Shown here piece after piece: positions 8,091-18,368 of a stretch of DNA of 64,000 nt. The stretch spans positions 186,001-250,000 of the forward strand of contig NZ_JAAGLV010000011.1 of the NCBI RefSeq assembly GCF_010548305.1, written 5' to 3'. This stretch comes from Streptomyces sp. SID13031. GTDB taxonomy: Bacteria > Actinomycetota > Actinomycetes > Propionibacteriales > Kribbellaceae. Within the stretch, counting starts at the first letter, position 1, and every line of letters begins with the position of its first letter. The notes beneath the pieces were generated by a model, which was given only the letters and a program-made list of their open reading frames with translations, searched no databases and had not been told where the DNA came from. The position numbers and the translations under genes are program-made.

Positions 8091-9437
8091 ATGCGTCCAC
8101 TGCTCTCCGGGGTGCTCGTGGTCTCCCTCGTCGGCACCATGGGCCTGATCTCGGTGCCTGCCCAGGCTGATCCCAGGCCGCCGGTCATTCCGTCGCAGTC
8201 CAGCGTCGACGCCGCCAAGAAGGCAGCCGCCGCGAAGGCCGCCCAGGTGGCGGCGATCGAGCAGCAGCTCGCCGGCGCCAGCGCCCGGCTCGACCAGCTC
8301 GGGGTCCAGTCGGCGAAGGCCGGCGAGATCTACAACGGTGCGATGTACCGGTTGCAGCAGGCGCAGGCCGAGGCCAAGTCGGCCGGCGACCGCGCCGACA
8401 AGGCCGAGAAGGCTCTGGCGACTCAGCGGCAGCAGATCGGTCGCTTCGCGGCCGCGTCGTACCAAGGTGGCGGTGACCTGGCCAAGATCGGGCCGCTGTT
8501 CACCGCGAACGGTCCGCAGGAGCTGCTCGACTCCGCCGGTGCCGCGCGGTCGGTGTCGCAGGCGATGCAGGGCTCGTACCTCCGCTACACCGCGAGCCAG
8601 GTGGTTACCAACGCGTTCAAGCTGCAGAAGGACGCCGCTGTCACCAAGGTGAAGGCGGCGACCGACGAGGCGGCGAAGGCCAAGAAGGCGGCCGAGGCGG
8701 CTGAGGCTGAGCAGCGGTCGGCGGTCGCGTCGATCGGCGTCCAGCGTCAGCAGCAGATCGCTCAGCTCGCCACGCTGCGCCACACGTCGGTCCAGGTGGC
8801 CGCGCAGCGCCAGCGGGGGCTCGAGGAGCTGGCCCGGCAGCGGGCCGCGGCGCTGGCCGCGAAGAAGGCCGAGGAGCTGCGCCGGCGGATCGCCGCGCGG
8901 GCAGCGGCCGAGGCTCGCGAGGCCCGGGAGGAAGCCGCCCGGAAGGCTCGCGAGGAGAAGAACGACCACAAGAACAACGGCGACAACGACAGCAAGAAGC
9001 CTCCGAAGAAGGACAAGCCCGGCAAGGGTGACGGCGGCAAGAAGGACGATGGTGGCTCCGGGCGCAACTCGCGCGGTGCCCGAGCCGCCATCGACTTCGC
9101 GCTCTCCCAGCTGGGTGAGCCCTACGTGTGGGCCGCGACCGGACCGAACTCCTGGGACTGCTCGGGGCTGACGATGGGCGCGTGGAAGCGGGCCGGCGTA
9201 CAGCTGCCGCACTACAGCGTCGCGCAGTACGAGCAGATCAAGCACATCTCCGAGGACGAGCTGCGGCCCGGCGACCTGATCTTCTGGGCCGAGAACCACA
9301 GCGACCCCGGCTCGATCTTCCATGTGGCCATGTATCTCGGTGGTGGCCGGATGGTGCACGCGCCGCGGACCGGCCGGCCGGTCACGATCGACAGCATCTA
9401 CTACTGGGAGGCGCCGGACTTCTTCGGCCGGCCCTGA
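8091..9437 (+). CDS. Secreted NlpC/P60 peptidoglycan hydrolase with coiled-coil N-terminus
   Basis: 448 residues. A signal peptide (about 1-27, ending PAQADP) is followed by a long Ala/Lys/Glu-rich coiled coil (about 40-300, RipA/PcsB-like), a Lys/Gly/Asp-rich linker, and a C-terminal NlpC/P60 cysteine peptidase domain. Active-site Cys lies in WDCSGLT, His in FHVAMYLGG, and the usual HAPRTG closes the site. Such enzymes cut D-Glu-mDAP links in wall peptides during cell separation; the coiled coil commonly gives autoinhibition or FtsEX-type control. The ATG at 8091 has a GGAAGGAAG site. The 180-base leader does not match the c-di-AMP riboswitch often found before such genes. Confidence 0.92.
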   Translation: MRPLLSGVLVVSLVGTMGLISVPAQADPRPPVIPSQSSVDAAKKAAAAKAAQVAAIEQQLAGASARLDQLGVQSAKAGEIYNGAMYRLQQAQAEAKSAGDRADKAEKALATQRQQIGRFAAASYQGGGDLAKIGPLFTANGPQELLDSAGAARSVSQAMQGSYLRYTASQVVTNAFKLQKDAAVTKVKAATDEAAKAKKAAEAAEAEQRSAVASIGVQRQQQIAQLATLRHTSVQVAAQRQRGLEELARQRAAALAAKKAEELRRRIAARAAAEAREAREEAARKAREEKNDHKNNGDNDSKKPPKKDKPGKGDGGKKDDGGSGRNSRGARAAIDFALSQLGEPYVWAATGPNSWDCSGLTMGAWKRAGVQLPHYSVAQYEQIKHISEDELRPGDLIFWAENHSDPGSIFHVAMYLGGGRMVHAPRTGRPVTIDSIYYWEAPDFFGRP

Positions 9438-9514
9438 TCGCAGGGCCGGGCGATTGTGGAGAGGTACAGCGGTAGGTAGTGCAGCAGCGTGAGGCAGCTC
9501 AGCTCCCTGAACGA

Positions 9515-9778
9515 CTAGACCAGCCGATCTCCGCCGTCGGCGCGCAGGACGGTTCCAGTGCTGAAATCATTGCGCAGCAAGGCCATTCTCGCTTCCGCGA
9601 GATCCCTGGTCGCCGGGCGGCGACGCATCGCCGAGGTCGACACGTCCGCGGTGAACGCGACCGAGCCACCCGGTACGCCGTACCCGGCGAGCCGGACCAG
9701 CCCGATCGCGGATCGCGCGGCGCCCACGTCGTACTCGCTGATCGGCTGGTAGGCGCGGTTGATGCCGACAGCAACCAA
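9515..9778 (-). pseudogene. Decayed short-chain dehydrogenase remnant
   Basis: The minus strand reads about 87 residues in which a mid-SDR segment (GINRAYQPISEYDV...GGSVAFTADVS) runs directly into an SDR C-terminus (RNDFSTGTVLRADGGDRLV, the typical end). The N-terminal cofactor loop and the catalytic YxxxK region are missing. The reading frame has an in-frame stop upstream and only TTG as a start. I read this as an internal deletion remnant of a full SDR gene. It explains most of the otherwise gene-free 9438-9825 gap; the remaining bases show nothing else. Confidence 0.6.
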
Positions 9779-9825
9779 TCCGGCAGGTCGCTGCCTAGGG
9801 CGTCGCGATCAGGCGACCGACGGGC

Positions 9826-11421
9826 TCACCAGCGGCTGGTCAGCTCGGTGGTGTTCGGAGTGCCAGCGGTGCGAGCTGCCGGAGCCAGTGCTGGGTCGTT
9901 GGCCGCGCAGCGGGTGTCTGCTGCCGGCACTGTCAGGTTGAGGAAGTAGTTGTCGGCCGCTGCGCGAGTGCAGGCGGTCCGGGTGTAGACGACGTGGCCG
10001 GAGCCCTCGTAGGTAACCAGAACGGCCTTACCCAGTTGGCGTCTGGCGTTGACTGCCCACGAGTAGCCGGTGGCTGGGTCGTGGATGCCGTTGAACATCA
10101 CGATCGTCGGCGCGCCCTTCACCTTGAGCCGGTGCTGGGGGTTGTTGACCTTGCCCGGCCAGCCGATGCACTGGGTCATCGACTGCAGCGCCTCGACGGA
10201 GGCGCGCATCCGCGGTGCCACCTTCAGGCTGGCCCGGTAGAGGGTGTCCAGCTCCCCGAAGCTGTGGATCGGCAGCGACCAGTCTTCGCAGAACTGCGGC
10301 CTGACGTCCTCCACCAGCTCCACAGCTCCACTCGACGCCTTGCCTGCCGCTGTCGGTACTGCGGCCGGCCGGGTCGAGGCGAGCTCCGTACGCGCGGTAC
10401 GGACGGCGGCTGACGGCGTACCGGCGTGCAGGGAGCTGAGCAGGTCACCGAGCTGGACCCAGCGGGGACGGCTGAAGAAGAACTGGGTGAGGCCGAGCAG
10501 GTCCCAGTTGCTGAGCTTGGTGCCGTCGGACGGGTCGACCAGAGTGCCGGCGTCGGCCTTCGCGAGCACCTCGGCGTACACCTTGGAGACGTCCTGGCCC
10601 TGCAGGGCGCAGTTGGGGCTCTTGCCGCACCAGTCGACGAACTGCTGGAAGGAGTCCTCGGCGAAGCCGCTCTCGCTGAGCTGGAAGCGCCAGGTGTCGA
10701 GGCTGTGGTCCATGTTGCCGTCGTTGACCATCGTGCGGATCCGCTGCGGGAACAGCTCGGCGTACATCTGGCCGGTCAGGGAGCCGTACGACGCGCCGTA
10801 CCAGTTGAGCTTGTCGGCGCCGAGCGCGGCGCGGACGGCGTCGAGGTCGCGGGCCACCGAGATGGAGTCGACGTGGTCGTAGAGCGGGCCGGTCTGCTGC
10901 TTGCAGTCGGCGGCCAGCTGGCGGTTGAACTGCACCAGCGCCGTGTACTCCGCCTTGGTCCGCGGCAGCACCGTGTCACCGGGCTGGCCGAGGGCATCAG
11001 CCGAGCAGACCACTGGGTGGCTGCGCGCGACGCCGCGGGGGTCGATGCCGATGATGTCGAAGGTGCGCAGGACCTCCGGGCTGAAGATGCTGCCCGCGCT
11101 GAAGGTCATGTTGACGCCGGAGCCGCCCGGGCCGCCGGGGTTGATGAACAGCGGGCCCTTGGACGCGGCGGGGTCGCCGGCCGGGCGCTTGGCCATCACC
11201 AGCTCGAAGGTCGCCCCACCGGGCTTGCTCCAGTCCACCGGCAGCGTGATCCTGCCGCACTGGACGGTCGGTACTTCGTCACAGGGAGCCCAGGCGATGG
11301 ACCGGGCCGGCTGCTGGCCGGCAACTGGGCTCGCGGTCGCTGGGGTGGAGACACCGGCCGCGAGTAGCAGCAAACCGGCTCCTGCCGCGGTCAACTGCCG
11401 CCTGATCGTCCGACCGGACAT
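9826..11421 (-). CDS. Secreted alpha/beta hydrolase, tripeptidyl aminopeptidase (SlpD/TAP) type
   Basis: 531 residues. A signal peptide (about 1-30, ending STPATA) is followed by an alpha/beta-hydrolase fold with nucleophile Ser in NWYGASYGS, the oxyanion segment NPGGPGGSG, the acid region FNGIHDPATG, and catalytic His in YEGSGHVVY inside the C-terminal TAP-like domain. Streptomyces relatives are exported tripeptidyl aminopeptidases or proteases that trim N-terminal peptides. The ATG at 11421 has a GGAGGGA site; a longer reading frame upstream crosses a palindrome and is unlikely. It lies downstream of ppa on the same strand but is separated from it by a 26-base palindrome. Confidence 0.9.
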   Translation of the reverse strand: MSGRTIRRQLTAAGAGLLLLAAGVSTPATASPVAGQQPARSIAWAPCDEVPTVQCGRITLPVDWSKPGGATFELVMAKRPAGDPAASKGPLFINPGGPGGSGVNMTFSAGSIFSPEVLRTFDIIGIDPRGVARSHPVVCSADALGQPGDTVLPRTKAEYTALVQFNRQLAADCKQQTGPLYDHVDSISVARDLDAVRAALGADKLNWYGASYGSLTGQMYAELFPQRIRTMVNDGNMDHSLDTWRFQLSESGFAEDSFQQFVDWCGKSPNCALQGQDVSKVYAEVLAKADAGTLVDPSDGTKLSNWDLLGLTQFFFSRPRWVQLGDLLSSLHAGTPSAAVRTARTELASTRPAAVPTAAGKASSGAVELVEDVRPQFCEDWSLPIHSFGELDTLYRASLKVAPRMRASVEALQSMTQCIGWPGKVNNPQHRLKVKGAPTIVMFNGIHDPATGYSWAVNARRQLGKAVLVTYEGSGHVVYTRTACTRAAADNYFLNLTVPAADTRCAANDPALAPAARTAGTPNTTELTSRW

Positions 11422-11489
11422 CACGGGTCCCTCCGTCGTAGTACTGACTGACGGTGTGGAACTTACTGCCCCGCGGCCGGTGCTGCGCA

Positions 11490-11515
11490 GGTGGTTGCAG
11501 CTAGCTGCAACCACC
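11490..11515. promoter_or_regulatory. Perfect 26-bp palindrome between ppa and the hydrolase gene
   Basis: All 26 bases are self-complementary (half-site GGTGGTTGCAGCT). It begins 9 bases past the ppa stop and lies 69 bases before the hydrolase ATG. As RNA it would fold into an 11-bp stem with a CTAG loop and no U-tract. It could be a terminator for ppa or an operator for the hydrolase gene; the lack of any spacer favours a DNA-binding site at least as much as a terminator. Confidence 0.75.
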
Positions 11516-11523
11516 CCGGTGAC

Positions 11524-12012
11524 TCAGTGGCCTTCGCGCTTCAGGCGTTCGAAGGAGGCGGTGACCTCGGCCTCGGCGTCGGCGCGGCCGACCCAGCTGG
11601 CGCCCTCGACGGACTTGCCCGGCTCCAGGTCCTTGTAGACCTCGAAGAAGTGCTGGATCTCCAGCCGGTCGAACTCCGGCACGTGGTGGATGTCGCGCAG
11701 GTGCTCCTGGCGCGGGTCACCGGCCGGGACGCAGAGGACCTTGTCGTCCGGTCCCTTCTCGTCGGTCATCCGGAACATGCCGATCGCCCGGGCCTTGATC
11801 AGGCAACCGGGGAAGGTCGGCTCGCTCAGCAGCACGAGGGCGTCCAGCGGGTCACCGTCCTGACCCAGGGTGTCCTCGATGAACCCGTAGTCGGAGGGGT
11901 ACTGAGTGGCCGTGAACAAGGTCCGGTCGAGGCGCAACCGGTTCGTCTTGTGGTCCAGCTCGTACTTGTTGCGGGTGCCCTTGGGGATCTCGATGAAGAC
12001 GTCGAACTCCAT
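11524..12012 (-). CDS. ppa: Inorganic pyrophosphatase, family I
   Basis: 162-residue cytosolic enzyme hydrolysing pyrophosphate to two phosphates, pulling biosynthetic reactions forward. The signature DGDPLDALVL is complete, as are the N-terminal EIPKGTRNKYELD substrate-binding segment, YPSDYGFI, and the later YKDLEPGK. Length is typical of bacterial family I enzymes. Divergent from dacB across 50 bases, a conserved actinobacterial arrangement. Confidence 0.98.
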   Translation of the reverse strand: MEFDVFIEIPKGTRNKYELDHKTNRLRLDRTLFTATQYPSDYGFIEDTLGQDGDPLDALVLLSEPTFPGCLIKARAIGMFRMTDEKGPDDKVLCVPAGDPRQEHLRDIHHVPEFDRLEIQHFFEVYKDLEPGKSVEGASWVGRADAEAEVTASFERLKREGH

Positions 12013-12022
12013 ACGGCAGATA

Positions 12023-12052
12023 CTGTCACGGTTCCGGCCGATGAAATGACAG
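12023..12052. promoter_or_regulatory. CTGTCA/TGACAG inverted repeat in the ppa-dacB divergent gap
   Basis: CTGTCA (12023-12028) and TGACAG (12047-12052) are exact reverse complements 18 bases apart, filling most of the 50-base divergent promoter region. The same pair recurs with a 9-base spacer at 16172-16192 between hpt and ftsH. It may be a shared operator or coincidence. Confidence 0.3.
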
Positions 12053-12062
12053 GAGTAGCCAG

Positions 12063-13421
12063 GTGGCTCGCCCTCCCCGTGCGGTGTTCGTCACGCTGCT
12101 GGCTACCGGAGTACTGGCCGGACTGGTCGGCAGTGCACAAGCAGTGCCCGGCTCGTTGCAGACAGCAGCCAGTACGACGGCCGCGCCGCCGGTGCTCGAG
12201 CCTGCCAAGACGGAGGGTGTCGCGCCGACCGCCGCCGGAGTACAGAAGGCTCTTGCGGCTGTCCTGGCGGACCCCTCGCTCGGCAAGCACCACGGCGTCT
12301 ACGTGTACGACGCGTCCCGCGGCAAGGCGGTCTTCTCGGCCGGTACTGCGAAGCCGTACGTCCCGGCGTCGACGATGAAGCTCCTGACCACGGTCTCCGC
12401 GCTGGAGACGCTCGGCCCGGACCACCGGTTCACCACGAAGGTCGTGCGGTCGGGCAACTCGATCGTCCTGGTCGGCGGCGGCGACCCGCTGCTGGTCAGC
12501 AAGCGGCCGACCGACCCGCTCGACTTCCCGGCCCGTGCCTCTCTGCAGGACCTGGCAGCCAGTACTGCGAAGGCGCTGCGCGCCGACGGGGTGACCACCG
12601 TCACGCTCGGGTACGACGCCAGCCTGTTCACCGGGCCGGCCGCCAACCCCAAGTGGGAGGCGAACTACCTCACCGAGGGCATTGCTGCCCGGACCTCGGC
12701 GCTCTGGGTCAACGAGGGGCGCCTGTCTGCTGGCATGGCTAAGCGGGCCGACTCCCCGGCCCAGGCCGCTGCGGCTGCCTTCGCGGCTCAGCTGGCGAAG
12801 CTGGGGATCAAGGCGACCGGGGTCAAGCCGGTAGCGGCCCCGGCGGGTGCGGCGGCTGTGGCCCAGGTGGACTCGCCGACACTCGGGGACATCGTCGAGT
12901 ACATCAACCTGCACAGCGACAACGACGGCGCCGAGGTGCTGCTGCGGCACGTCGGGCTGGCGACCGACAACGGCGGCTCGACCACGGGTGGCGTTCTGGG
13001 CGTGCGCGCGACGCTCACCAAGCTCGGTCTGGACGTCAGCAAGGCACGGATCGAGGACGGCAGCGGCCTGTCCCGTACGAACCAGGTGCCGCTGGACGTA
13101 CTGGCCGGAGCCGTTAGGGTGGCGACCTCCGAGGACAACCCGAAGCTGCGGCACCTGCTGACCGGGCTGCCCATCGCCGGCTTCAACGGGAGCCTGAAGG
13201 AGCGCTTTGCCGGGCCGGGCACAGCCACTGGTACCGGCATGGTCCGGGCCAAGACGGGCACTCTCACCAGCGTCCATTCACTGGCCGGCTACGCCCGGAC
13301 CAAGTCAGGGACGCTCCTGGTCTTCGCAGTGGCCACCGACAGCGCCCCGCCCGCCAAGGCCCTGGACGCCCGCGCCGCTCTGGACCGAGCGACGGCCGCC
13401 CTCGCCGCCTGCGGCTGTTGA
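12063..13421 (+). CDS. dacB: D-alanyl-D-alanine carboxypeptidase/endopeptidase (PBP4 family)
   Basis: 452 residues with a signal peptide (about 1-26, ending GSAQAVP). Class C-type penicillin-binding protein trimming peptidoglycan stem peptides or cross-links outside the membrane. All three active-site motifs are visible: S103-T-M-K106, SDN in YINLHSDND, and K397-T-G. The insertion between the SxxK and SxN motifs fits PBP4/DacB rather than PBP5. It starts at GTG 12063 with AGGAG upstream. It neighbours ppa, DUF2342 and tilS as in many actinobacteria. Confidence 0.96.
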   Translation: MARPPRAVFVTLLATGVLAGLVGSAQAVPGSLQTAASTTAAPPVLEPAKTEGVAPTAAGVQKALAAVLADPSLGKHHGVYVYDASRGKAVFSAGTAKPYVPASTMKLLTTVSALETLGPDHRFTTKVVRSGNSIVLVGGGDPLLVSKRPTDPLDFPARASLQDLAASTAKALRADGVTTVTLGYDASLFTGPAANPKWEANYLTEGIAARTSALWVNEGRLSAGMAKRADSPAQAAAAAFAAQLAKLGIKATGVKPVAAPAGAAAVAQVDSPTLGDIVEYINLHSDNDGAEVLLRHVGLATDNGGSTTGGVLGVRATLTKLGLDVSKARIEDGSGLSRTNQVPLDVLAGAVRVATSEDNPKLRHLLTGLPIAGFNGSLKERFAGPGTATGTGMVRAKTGTLTSVHSLAGYARTKSGTLLVFAVATDSAPPAKALDARAALDRATAALAACGC

Positions 13422-13423
13422 CT

Positions 13424-13461
13424 CTGTTCAAACAGCGCATGTTGGAACATGCCACTAGGGT
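13424..13461 (+). promoter_or_regulatory. Tandem TGTTNNAACA dyads plus leaderless -10 before the DUF2342-tilS-hpt cluster
   Basis: CTGTT-CA-AACAG (13424-13435) and GCATGTT-GG-AACATGC (13437-13452) are perfect dyads sharing the core TGTTNNAACA, with centres 15 bases apart. A TAGGGT -10 hexamer (13456-13461) follows, and the ATG at 13468 sits where transcription should start, so the message is probably leaderless. The dyads cover the -35 region. The cognate regulator is unknown; the sites are not the actinobacterial LexA consensus. Confidence 0.65.
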
Positions 13462-13467
13462 CGATGT

Positions 13468-14562
13468 ATGAGTACGGCTGAAGGTAGTACCGCGGCTGAG
13501 ATGGTCGACTGGCAGCTGGCGATTGGAGTGGCTCGCAAGCTGCTCCGGCCGGGACCGGCGGTCAGTCGGGTCGAGGCGGATCAGGTGGTTGCCGAGCTGC
13601 GGCAGTTCGCGGCTGACTCCGAGCACCACGTGCGTGACTTCACCGGTCTGCAGGCGACGTCGGCCACGGCTCCCGTGGTCATCGTGGACCGGCAGGGCTG
13701 GGTGCAGGCGAACGCGGACGGCTTCAGGACGGTACTGCGGCCACTGGCCGACAAGCTGCGCGAGAAGCAGGAGTGCAGCGGCGGGCTGTCGTCCGCTGTC
13801 GGCTCCCGCGTCACCGCCATCGAGGCGGGGGCGCTGCTGGCCTTCCTCTCTTCCCGGGTGCTCGGGCAGTTCGATCCGTTCTACCCGTCCGAGCCCGACC
13901 CGGCCCGCCCCGACCTGACCGGACGGCTGCTGCTGGTCGCGCCGAACGTGATGCACGTGGAGTCCGAGCTGGGCGTAGTGCCGCGGGACTTCCGGTTGTG
14001 GGTGTGCCTGCACGAGGAGACCCACCGGGTGCAGTTCACCGCCGTACCGTGGCTGCGGGATCACCTGCGCTCGGAGATCGCGTTGTTCCTGGACCAGGCC
14101 GAGCTGGACGCGTCGGCGTACGCGGCGATGTTCCGCGAGGCGGTGCAGCGGCTCGGGCGGTCGGTGAAGGGCGAGGCCGAGCTGAGCCTGGTCGACCTGA
14201 TGCAGTCGCCGGAGCAGCGCGCCGTGCTCGACCGGCTGACCGCGGTGATGTCGTTGCTCGAAGGCCACGCGGACTTCGTGATGGACGGGGTCGGGCCGAG
14301 CGTGATCCCGACCGTCGACGCGATCCGGTCCAAGTTCACCTCGCGCCGCACGGGCGGCAGCCCGCTCGACCAGTTGCTGAAGAAGCTGCTGGGGCTGGAC
14401 GCGAAGATGCGGCAGTACCAGGACGGCGCGGCCTTCGTCCGCCGTGTGGTCGAGCGCGTCGGGATGGAAGGCTTCAACAAGGTCTGGACCGCCCCCAACA
14501 CCCTCCCCACCAAGAACGAGATCGCCAGCCCCGATGCCTGGATCACCAGACTCCACGGCTGA
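13468..14562 (+). CDS. DUF2342 zinc-dependent metalloprotease-like protein
   Basis: 364 residues of the actinobacterial zincin-like DUF2342 family, sometimes named 'coenzyme F420 biosynthesis-associated'. The zinc motif is H182-E-E-T-H186 in LHEETHRVQF, with a downstream LEGHADFVMD that can supply the third ligand. No signal peptide or membrane helix is seen, so it acts in the cytosol. The physiological substrate is not established. It precedes tilS by 4 bases and is probably translationally coupled to it. Confidence 0.9.
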   Translation: MSTAEGSTAAEMVDWQLAIGVARKLLRPGPAVSRVEADQVVAELRQFAADSEHHVRDFTGLQATSATAPVVIVDRQGWVQANADGFRTVLRPLADKLREKQECSGGLSSAVGSRVTAIEAGALLAFLSSRVLGQFDPFYPSEPDPARPDLTGRLLLVAPNVMHVESELGVVPRDFRLWVCLHEETHRVQFTAVPWLRDHLRSEIALFLDQAELDASAYAAMFREAVQRLGRSVKGEAELSLVDLMQSPEQRAVLDRLTAVMSLLEGHADFVMDGVGPSVIPTVDAIRSKFTSRRTGGSPLDQLLKKLLGLDAKMRQYQDGAAFVRRVVERVGMEGFNKVWTAPNTLPTKNEIASPDAWITRLHG

Positions 14563-14566
14563 GGCG

Positions 14567-15586
14567 ATGGAAGGCGACCCTGCTGTTGCTCGGCGGGCTC
14601 GCCTTCACCCCGCCGTCGCCAGGGTGCGGGAGGCCGTGCGGGTTGCACTGGCTGACCTGCCTCACGGGACCACTGTGCTCGTCGCCTGCTCCGGTGGAGC
14701 CGACTCGCTGGCACTGGCGGCGGCCACTGCTTTCGAGGCTCCGAAGCTTGGCTTCACCGCCGGCGCGGTGGTTGTCGATCACGGGCTCCAGACGGGGTCT
14801 GACAAGACAGCGGAGACAGCGGCTGAGCAGTGTCGCGGGCTGGGGCTCGAACCCGTGCAGGTGCGAGCAGTGGAGGTCGGGACAGAGGGGGGACCCGAGG
14901 GAGCCGCCAGGACGGCCCGGTACGACGCCCTGCGGGATGCTGCCGACGAGCTCGGGGCAGATGTCGTCCTGCTCGCCCACACTCGCGATGACCAGGCAGA
15001 GACGGTGCTGCTCGGGCTGGCCAGGGGATCGGGCGCCCGCTCGCTCGCGGGGATGGCTCCGACCGCAGGACTGCTCCGGCGACCACTGCTGGAGGTTCCC
15101 CGCAGTGCAACGGCCGCCGCGTGCATCGCATCGGGTCTGCGCCCGTGGCACGACCCGCACAACGACGACCCGCAGTACAGGCGGGTACGGGTGCGGCACG
15201 AAGTACTGCCGGTGCTGGAAGAGGCGCTCGGGCCCGGTGTGACAGAGGCCCTGGCCCGTACTGCGGGGCTGCTGCGCGCCGACGCCGACGCGCTCGACGT
15301 ACTGGCTGCTGACCTGGCAGAGACCGCCGTCCAGCATGCAGAGTCGGAAGTCGTCTGCGACGTCGCAGTACTGGCAGAGGAGCCCGCCGCGCTCCGGACC
15401 CGCGTACTGCGTCAGGCTGCGCTGGAAGCTGGTTGCCGCGCCAACGACCTCAACGCCGGCCACGTCGCCGCCGTCGACGCGCTGATCACCGATTGGCGCG
15501 GCCAACGCTGGATCGACCTCCCGCAAGGAGTCCGCGCCGTACGCAAGGGCGGATTCCTCGTCTTGGGGACTGATGTGACAGGCTGA
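14567..15586 (+). CDS. tilS: tRNA(Ile)-lysidine synthetase
   Basis: 339 residues. Uses ATP to attach lysine to C34 of the tRNA-Ile CAU anticodon, making lysidine so that AUA is decoded as Ile. The PP-loop motif S42-GGADS47 and the TilS segment LLAHTRDDQAETVLLGLARGSGARSL are clear, with HDPHNDDPQYRRVRVRHEVLP as the conserved core end. The ATG at 14567 is 4 bases after the upstream stop; ATG 14534 would add 11 residues inside the upstream gene. Essential gene, followed by hpt in the standard order. Confidence 0.96.
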   Translation: MEGDPAVARRARLHPAVARVREAVRVALADLPHGTTVLVACSGGADSLALAAATAFEAPKLGFTAGAVVVDHGLQTGSDKTAETAAEQCRGLGLEPVQVRAVEVGTEGGPEGAARTARYDALRDAADELGADVVLLAHTRDDQAETVLLGLARGSGARSLAGMAPTAGLLRRPLLEVPRSATAAACIASGLRPWHDPHNDDPQYRRVRVRHEVLPVLEEALGPGVTEALARTAGLLRADADALDVLAADLAETAVQHAESEVVCDVAVLAEEPAALRTRVLRQAALEAGCRANDLNAGHVAAVDALITDWRGQRWIDLPQGVRAVRKGGFLVLGTDVTG

Positions 15587-15591
15587 GCATC

Positions 15592-16143
15592 GTGGATGCG
15601 TCGGACATCGAGAAGGACCTGGCCCAGATTCACTTCACCGAGGAACAGATCCAGGAGAAGCTCCGGGAACTGGCCCTGCGGATCGAGCAGGACTACGTGG
15701 GCAAGGATCTGCTGCTCGTCGGCGTCCTGCGTGGCGCCGTGATGGTGATGGCCGACCTCGCCCGCTCGTTCAGCCGGCACGTCGAGATGGACTGGATGGC
15801 GGTCTCCTCTTACGGCTCGGGGACGAAGTCGTCCGGGGTGGTCCGGATCCAGAAGGACCTGGACACCGACATCACCAACCGGCACGTGCTGATCGTCGAG
15901 GACATCATCGACACCGGGCTGACGCTGACCTGGCTGGTCAGCAACCTGCAGTCGCGCCAACCCGCGTCGGTGGAGATCTGTACCGCGTTCCGCAAGCCGG
16001 ACGCGGCCAAGATGGCGGTCCCGGTCAAGTACGTCGGGCTGGAGCTGCCGGACGAGTTCGTGGTCGGCTACGGCCTCGACTACGCGGAGAAGTACCGCAA
16101 CCTGCGCTGCGTGGCGACGCTCGCCCCGCACGTCTACTCCTGA
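15592..16143 (+). CDS. hpt: Hypoxanthine phosphoribosyltransferase
   Basis: 183 residues. Salvages hypoxanthine or guanine with PRPP to IMP or GMP. The PRPP loop VLIVEDIIDTGLTL is exact, and the flexible-loop region YGSGTKSSGVV and the terminal LDYAEKYRNL are typical. The start is GTG 15592, 5 bases after tilS. The tilS-hpt-ftsH order is widely conserved and seen here. The 193-base gap before ftsH contains a CTGTCA/TGACAG repeat (16172-16192) but no gene. Confidence 0.97.
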   Translation: MDASDIEKDLAQIHFTEEQIQEKLRELALRIEQDYVGKDLLLVGVLRGAVMVMADLARSFSRHVEMDWMAVSSYGSGTKSSGVVRIQKDLDTDITNRHVLIVEDIIDTGLTLTWLVSNLQSRQPASVEICTAFRKPDAAKMAVPVKYVGLELPDEFVVGYGLDYAEKYRNLRCVATLAPHVYS

Positions 16144-16336
16144 CCCGCTCGCGGGCCGGGTGCGGGCTGACCTGTCAGGGACTTGGTGACAGGCTGTAGA
16201 CAGGGTCGTACCGTCGTTCGGTGACCCTCGTGGTGGGCACGCTTGCCCGGCACGAGACACTTGGACTGGTATTACCGTCACAAGCCCGTTATCCCGGGCC
16301 TGCTGAGCTAGGAGGGACGGGGCGCCTGCCCTGATC

Positions 16337-18364
<2,028 letters not shown>

Positions 18365-18368
18365 TCCC

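Noticed and set aside
9438..9825. tRNA or small RNA in the gap after the NlpC/P60 gene
   Set aside because: No T-loop GGTTCRA signature or cloverleaf pairing was found; the SDR remnant accounts for most of the gap.
13437..13452. LexA (SOS) box before the DUF2342 gene
   Set aside because: The dyad GCATGTTGGAACATGC has GTT..AAC orientation and lacks the CGAAC...GTTCG actinobacterial consensus.
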